DNA of 11,033 nt from Lachnospiraceae bacterium (lineage in GTDB: Bacteria; Bacillota; Clostridia; Lachnospirales; Lachnospiraceae). Numbering within the stretch: position 1 is the stretch's first letter; each line of letters begins with the position of its first letter. The notes beneath the pieces are model-generated. The model saw only the letters and a list, made by a program, of their open reading frames with translations, had not been told where the DNA came from and searched no databases. Both the position numbers and the translations under genes were made by a program. Below, one piece after another: positions 7,506 through 11,033 of the stretch. The DNA is taken from NCBI GenBank assembly GCA_900751785.1, contig CAADSM010000156.1, positions 1-11,033 on the forward strand, written 5' to 3'.

Positions 7506-8711
7506 TTATCTGTCATTTCCGCCCCAGACGATGGATTCGTATCTCTCGGGATCTGTGTCTCCCTCGGTGGAGAAGAGGAGGACTCTTGAGTTCTCGTCAA
7601 GTCCGAGATGCTCCCGTAAGGGCTTATACTCATCCATTGTCATGATGCACGCAAGTGTTCCGAACGGTGCAGCGCCGGACTCGCCGGATGTCACCGGCTG
7701 GTCTCCTTTGACGGGGGCGGCCAGCATGCGCATTCCCCTTGCTGCAACCCAGTCGGGCGATGCGATAAATGTATCTACGTGATTTTTCAGGATATCCCAG
7801 GAGATCGTGTTCGGCTCGCCGCATCCGAGGCCTGCCATGATCGTCACCATATCGCCGTCGACGATGCGGATCTCGCCGTCTCCTGCGCAGGCCCCCTTGT
7901 ACAGGCAGGCCGCAGCTTCGGCTTCGACTACGATCACCTTCGGAGGATTCTCCGGATAGCGGTTGGCAAAATATCCCTGGACGGCTCCTGCGAGAGATCC
8001 GACGCCGGCCTGGATGAAGACGTGTGTCGGGCGCTCACAGTCATATTCATGGAGCTGCTCGTCTGCCTCCATGGCCATCGTCCCGTAGCCCTGCATGATC
8101 CAGGAAGGGATCTCCTCGTATCCGTCCCATGCGGTATCCTGTACCATGACGCCGTTCTCCGTCTTTTCAGCCATGGCGTTTGCCATGCGCACGCATTCGT
8201 CATAGTTGTATTCCTCGATGGTCGCCTCAGCGCCCTCGGCCAGGATGTTGTTCAGTCTTGTCTGGGTGCTTCCCTTCGGCATGAGAACGACGGCTTTCTG
8301 CCCCAGCTTGTTGGCAGCCCAGGCAACGCCGCGGCCGTGGTTGCCGTCTGTGGCGGTGAAGAAGGTCGCCTGTCCGAACTCTTTTTTCAGCTCTTCGGAA
8401 GTGAGCACATTATAAGGAAGCTCTGAGACATCCTTCCCTGTCTGCTTTGCTATGTAGCGGGCCATGGCGAATGAACCGCCAAGTACTTTAAATGCGTTGA
8501 GCCCGAAGCGGTAGGATTCGTCCTTGACATAGACTTCCTTCAGCCCGAGACGCGCCGCCATGTGATCAAGCTTTGCCAGCGGCGTTACGCTGTACTGGGG
8601 AAAGCTTTCATGGAATGTACGCGCTTTCCTGACCTCATCGAGTCCCATGACCTTGAGATTGGAATCTGCTGTTTTCGGCATTGTGTTCACTGCCCATTTG
8701 ATTTTTTCCAT
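7506..8711 (-). CDS. ygeX: 2,3-Diaminopropionate ammonia-lyase (PLP)
   Basis: Fold-type II PLP enzyme that converts 2,3-diaminopropionate to pyruvate and two ammonia, passing through 2-aminoacrylate. The 401-residue protein, about the same length as E. coli YgeX/DpaL, shows the PLP lysine K75 in GLNAFKVLGG, the acidic residue D122 in FTATDGNHG, and D192 in VQDTAWDGYEEIP. These match the roles of K77, D120 and D189 in the E. coli enzyme as I recall them. A glycine-rich phosphate-binding turn is at QAGVGSLAG (234-242), and SGESGAAP (342-349) is also typical of the family. AAGGAGG (8719-8725) is 7 nt before ATG 8711. It follows the regulator by only 20 bp, so both are on one transcript. In E. 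coli the orthologue neighbours ygeW and ygeY, and the same trio is kept here in a different order. Confidence 0.96.
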   Translation of the reverse strand: MEKIKWAVNTMPKTADSNLKVMGLDEVRKARTFHESFPQYSVTPLAKLDHMAARLGLKEVYVKDESYRFGLNAFKVLGGSFAMARYIAKQTGKDVSELPYNVLTSEELKKEFGQATFFTATDGNHGRGVAWAANKLGQKAVVLMPKGSTQTRLNNILAEGAEATIEEYNYDECVRMANAMAEKTENGVMVQDTAWDGYEEIPSWIMQGYGTMAMEADEQLHEYDCERPTHVFIQAGVGSLAGAVQGYFANRYPENPPKVIVVEAEAAACLYKGACAGDGEIRIVDGDMVTIMAGLGCGEPNTISWDILKNHVDTFIASPDWVAARGMRMLAAPVKGDQPVTSGESGAAPFGTLACIMTMDEYKPLREHLGLDENSRVLLFSTEGDTDPERYESIVWGGNDR

Positions 8712-8731
8712 TGCGGAACCTCCTTATTTTA

Positions 8732-9379
8732 TTATCCTTTATCCATGTAACTGTATAATGTAAACTTTGATATCCCGAGAAGGGAAGAGACCTTATCGCC
8801 GGATTTGGTGATGAGAAATGCCCCGGCATTGTTCAGGTACTGTACCACAGCGATCTTGTCGTCTTTGTTCATCAACGCGACCGGTTTTCCGACCTTGGCA
8901 ATAGCCTGCTCAATGAGAAGATCAAGCAGCTCTGTCACATTGTGTGTGATTCTCTGAGGAGTATCGGCTTCATCTGGCCCGGAATCCGCCTCCGGTTTTG
9001 TCCGAAGAAGCCCGTGGATCAGATTCTCCGCTGCAAGCAGGGAGGTGATATCAAAATTCATTGAAAAGATATAGGCGATCCTGCCTTCGTCATTGCGGAT
9101 ATACAGAGTGCTTGATTTCAGGATCCTGCCGTCGTCTGTCTTTGTGAGATAGGCCAGCTTATCGCTGATCCTGGCCGGGTCTGACCGGAGTGTCTCAAGT
9201 ACGATGCCCGAGGGGCCGTCGCCGGTATGCCGGTTGGAAACATGCCCGTTTTCAATGTAGACAATGGATTTGTCCAGATCTTTTTTCGTCAGATCATGGA
9301 TGACGACCTCACAGGAATTTCCAAATTGAACAGCAAGGCCGTGCGCAAGCTGCTTTAGAAAATTCAGTTTTTGATCCAT
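8732..9379 (-). CDS. YheO/DauR-type PAS-HTH transcriptional regulator
   Basis: DNA-binding regulator with an N-terminal YheO-like PAS sensor (about 10-115, with EVVIHDL, SIVYIENGHVSNRHTGD and the strand-rich stretch to IAYIFSMNFDIT) and a C-terminal YheO-type helix-turn-helix region (about 143-213, with ITHNVTELLDLLIEQAI and SSLLGISKFTLYSYMDK). The PAS domain probably binds a small ligand, unknown here but plausibly a pathway intermediate. I chose ATG 9379 (215 residues) because AGGTGG lies just upstream (9384-9389) and because the ATG at 9454, which would add 25 residues, falls in the -10 box of the operon promoter. It is the first gene of the operon and faces ssnA, so it most likely controls both directions and itself. 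Activator or repressor cannot be told from sequence. Confidence 0.9.
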   Translation of the reverse strand: MDQKLNFLKQLAHGLAVQFGNSCEVVIHDLTKKDLDKSIVYIENGHVSNRHTGDGPSGIVLETLRSDPARISDKLAYLTKTDDGRILKSSTLYIRNDEGRIAYIFSMNFDITSLLAAENLIHGLLRTKPEADSGPDEADTPQRITHNVTELLDLLIEQAIAKVGKPVALMNKDDKIAVVQYLNNAGAFLITKSGDKVSSLLGISKFTLYSYMDKG

Positions 9380-9449
9380 TGCTCCACCTGCCCTTTCTAT
9401 GCCCCGTATCACCGGGGAAAACGTGTGTCTTCTGTGCGTCTCTAAGTCC

Positions 9450-9477
9450 ATCATAGCATAAAAAAAAGATGAGTCAA
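9450..9477 (-). promoter_or_regulatory. Sigma-A-type promoter of the regulator-ygeX-arcC operon
   Basis: Minus strand: -35 TTGACT (9477-9472), 16-bp spacer, extended -10 TGC-TATGAT (TATGAT at 9455-9450). Both boxes match consensus at five of six positions. The predicted start is near 9443, which leaves a leader of about 64 nt. That leader has a small CCCCG/CGGGG hairpin (9402-9417) before the regulator ribosome binding site. Confidence 0.78.
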
Positions 9478-9486
9478 TAGTTTTTT

Positions 9487-9521
9487 CTAAAAATTTTTTA
9501 GGTAAACTAAAAATTATTTAG
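9487..9521. promoter_or_regulatory. Twin palindromic operator between divergent promoters
   Basis: CTAAAAATTTTTTAG (9487-9501) is a perfect 15-bp palindrome around a central T. CTAAAAATTATTTAG (9507-9521) is the same sequence with one change. Their centres, 9494 and 9514, are 20 bp apart, about two helical turns. The inner arms also form TTTTTAG-gtaaa-CTAAAAA, centred at 9504, so the protein could read either pairing of the four CTAA/TTAG half-sites. The likely binder is the adjacent YheO-type regulator, by position only. Confidence 0.65.
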
Positions 9522-9528
9522 AATGCGG

Positions 9529-9557
9529 TTGCATTTATACAATATTAATGGTATTCT
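9529..9557 (+). promoter_or_regulatory. Candidate promoter of ssnA
   Basis: TTGCAT (9529-9534), 17-bp spacer, TATTCT (9552-9557). The boxes are weak, and an overlapping TATAGT (9557-9562) is an alternative -10. Weak boxes with a repeat-type operator just upstream fit an activator-dependent promoter. The start would be near 9564, giving a leader of about 90 nt. Confidence 0.5.
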
Positions 9558-9578
9558 ATAGTCAGTGACAGGACTTAG

Positions 9579-9600
9579 TGTGCGAATTGCACAGTTTTTT
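9579..9600 (+). terminator. Terminator-like hairpin in the ssnA leader
   Basis: TGTGC (9579-9583) and GCACA (9589-9593) form a 5-bp stem with a GAATT loop, followed by G and six Ts (9595-9600). It lies downstream of the candidate promoter and 54 nt before the ssnA start. The stem is short for efficient termination, so it may be a weak attenuator or have no role. Confidence 0.35.
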
Positions 9601-9654
9601 GCGGGAGCATGCTGAGAACGATGTGTGAAAAATAAATAAAAAGGAGAATTTAAC

Positions 9655-11033
9655 ATGCTTGTTTTAGGTAATGGAAGAGTTATCACAAGAGACGACGCAT
9701 GTCCGCTGATCGAGAACGGGGCAGTGGCGGTCGACGGGACCACGATCTGCAAGGTGGGCGGCAGCGAAGAGATCAGAAAAGCATATCCTGAAGCAGAGTT
9801 TATCGATGCAAAAGGCGGTCTGATTATGCCGGCATTTATCAATGTGCATGAGCATATTTACAGCTCATTTGCGAGAGGGCTTTCGATCAAAGGGTATGAC
9901 CCGAAGGGATTTCTCGATATCCTGGACGGGATGTGGTGGACGATCGACAGGAACCTGACGCTCCAGGATACATACCTGAGCGCTATGGCGACCTACATTG
10001 ACAGTATCAAGAACGGTGTGACGACAGTGTTTGACCACCATGCCAGCTTCGGCTCCATCAGAGGATCGCTTTTTGAGATCGAGAGGGCGGCGAAGGAGGC
10101 CGGCGTACGGTCCTGTCTCTGTTATGAGATCTCGGACCGTGACGGTGCGGACAAGGCCAGAGAGTCTGTTATGGAGAACGCGGAGTTTATCCGGCATGCT
10201 CTGAAGGACGACACAGGCATGATCGCCGGTATGATGGGCATGCACGCGCAGTTCACTATATCGGATGAGACGTTTGCACTGGCGGCGGAGAATAAGCCGG
10301 ACGGTGTCGGATATCACATCCATGTAGCGGAAGGCATTGAGGATCTTCATCACTGCCTGAAGCATTACGGAAAGAGGATCGTGGACCGCCTGATGGATCA
10401 CGGGATCCTGGGAGAGAAGACGCTTCTGGGACACTGCATCTATATCAACCCTCATGAGATGGACCTGATCAAAGAGACGGATACGATGGTCGTGCATAAT
10501 CCGGAGTCCAATATGGGCAATGCATGCGGATGTCCTCCTACGATGGAGCTGGTGCACAGGGGAATCCTGACAGGGCTTGGAACCGACGGATACACCCACG
10601 ATGTGATGGAGTCCTTCAAGGTGGCGAATGTCCTGCACAAGCATCACCTCTGTGATCCGAATGCAGCCTGGTCAGAAGTGCCGGAGATGCTTTTCAAGAA
10701 CAATGCGAAGATCGCCGGAAGATATTTTCCACAGGAGCTCGGCGTGCTCAGGGAAGGCGCCGCGGGAGACGTGATCATTGTAGATTACGATCCGCTGACA
10801 CCGATGAATCCAGGCAATATAAACGGGCATCTTGTGTTTGGGGTGAGCGGGCATGATGTAGTGACTACGGTTGCGAACGGAAAAGTGCTCATGAAGGACA
10901 GGCAGCTCACGCAGATCGACGAGGCGAAGGTCATGGCAGACTGCAGGCAGGCAGCGGCAGAGCTGGCGGGCCGGATCAACAGCCGGGAAGGCGGGGGAGG
11001 GCGCCCGGCGGGGGGGGCGGGGGGGGGGGGGGG
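9655..11033 (+). CDS. ssnA: SsnA-type amidohydrolase/deaminase, 3' end lost
   Basis: Cyclic amidohydrolase of the ATZ/TRZ-chlorohydrolase group, SsnA family, found with selenium-dependent molybdenum hydroxylase and purine-catabolic genes. It probably deaminates or opens a purine-derived ring in the cytoplasm; the exact substrate is not settled by sequence. Metal-site residues are visible: INVHEHIY (H65, H67), HIHVAEG (H223, E226), LLGHC (H260) and LGTDGYTHD (D311). AAGGAG (9641-9646) is 8 nt before ATG 9655. The frame is open to the last base. Believable protein ends around residue 443-445 (AAELAGRINSRE), close to the 442 residues of the E. coli protein, and the rest reads as Gly/Arg/Pro/Ala from the G-rich tail. 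So nearly the whole protein is here, but its true stop codon is not. It faces the operon and shares its control region. Confidence 0.92.
   Translation, partial: MLVLGNGRVITRDDACPLIENGAVAVDGTTICKVGGSEEIRKAYPEAEFIDAKGGLIMPAFINVHEHIYSSFARGLSIKGYDPKGFLDILDGMWWTIDRNLTLQDTYLSAMATYIDSIKNGVTTVFDHHASFGSIRGSLFEIERAAKEAGVRSCLCYEISDRDGADKARESVMENAEFIRHALKDDTGMIAGMMGMHAQFTISDETFALAAENKPDGVGYHIHVAEGIEDLHHCLKHYGKRIVDRLMDHGILGEKTLLGHCIYINPHEMDLIKETDTMVVHNPESNMGNACGCPPTMELVHRGILTGLGTDGYTHDVMESFKVANVLHKHHLCDPNAAWSEVPEMLFKNNAKIAGRYFPQELGVLREGAAGDVIIVDYDPLTPMNPGNINGHLVFGVSGHDVVTTVANGKVLMKDRQLTQIDEAKVMADCRQAAAELAGRINSREGGGGRPAGGAGGGG
10991..11033. other. Poly-G contig-end artefact
   Basis: 35 of these 43 bases are G, there is one A and no T, and the last 15 bases are all G. 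This is unlike any other part of the window. Two-colour sequencers report no-signal cycles as G, which gives exactly this pattern at read and contig ends. It should not be treated as genomic sequence. Confidence 0.85.

Noticed and set aside
9380..9454. Longer start (ATG 9454) for the YheO-type regulator
   Set aside because: That codon overlaps the -10 box of a strong minus-strand promoter and has no ribosome binding site. The extra 25 residues do not resemble the family, and ATG 9379 has AGGTGG upstream.
6072..11033. Selenocysteine codons or SECIS elements, given the selenium-linked gene names
   Set aside because: No in-frame TGA interrupts ygeY, ygeX, ygeW or ssnA. These families are linked to selenium metabolism by neighbourhood, not by containing selenocysteine.
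1..11033. Mobile elements, CRISPR arrays, tRNA or rRNA genes
   Set aside because: No transposase or integrase motifs, spaced direct repeats or tRNA-like cloverleaf were seen on either strand by eye.

Overview
The window looks like chromosomal DNA from an anaerobic, gut-type Firmicute, most likely a Lachnospiraceae or related Clostridia. The evidence is the protein flavour (class II ribonucleotide reductase with a C-terminal Cys cluster, a C39_2 peptidase typical of this group), strong AGGAGG ribosome binding sites, moderately GC-rich coding DNA with AT-rich promoter gaps, and a gene set known from purine-fermenting gut anaerobes. This placement is inference; no rRNA or other marker gene is present.

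Left part (1-3360, + strand): a B12-dependent ribonucleotide reductase (123-2414), then a secreted or anchored C39-like peptidase whose signal-peptide segment (from 2518) and catalytic domain (2609-3241) lie in different frames, so the gene is either broken or carries a sequencing error in a short G run. A strong intrinsic terminator (3285-3332) closes this unit. It appears unrelated to the rest of the window.

Central part (3360-9379, - strand): a six-gene operon read right to left. In order it encodes a YheO-type PAS/HTH regulator, diaminopropionate ammonia-lyase (ygeX), an M20-type hydrolase (ygeY), a knotted carbamoyltransferase (ygeW), a RidA enamine deaminase, and carbamate kinase (arcC). 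Divergent to it starts ssnA (9655 to the window end, + strand), a cyclic amidohydrolase/deaminase. E. coli carries the same families together (ygeW-ygeX-ygeY, the carbamate kinase yqeA, ssnA) in its selenium- and molybdenum-hydroxylase-linked region, and similar sets in gut anaerobes have been connected to anaerobic purine/urate breakdown. A coherent reading is as follows. Ring-opened ureido compounds are processed by SsnA, YgeY and YgeW. YgeW passes a carbamoyl group to phosphate, and ArcC turns carbamoyl phosphate into ATP. YgeX splits 2,3-diaminopropionate into pyruvate and ammonia, and RidA clears the reactive 2-aminoacrylate that YgeX releases. The xdh-type hydroxylase, ygfK and hydantoinase genes expected with this set are not in the window and may lie beyond its right end.

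The 275-bp divergent gap (9380-9654) holds the most interesting non-coding signal: two almost identical 15-bp palindromes exactly 20 bp apart, centred midway between a good minus-strand promoter and a plausible plus-strand promoter. The last ~43 bases (10991-11033) are almost pure G and look like a contig-end sequencing artefact that has replaced the true 3' end of ssnA.
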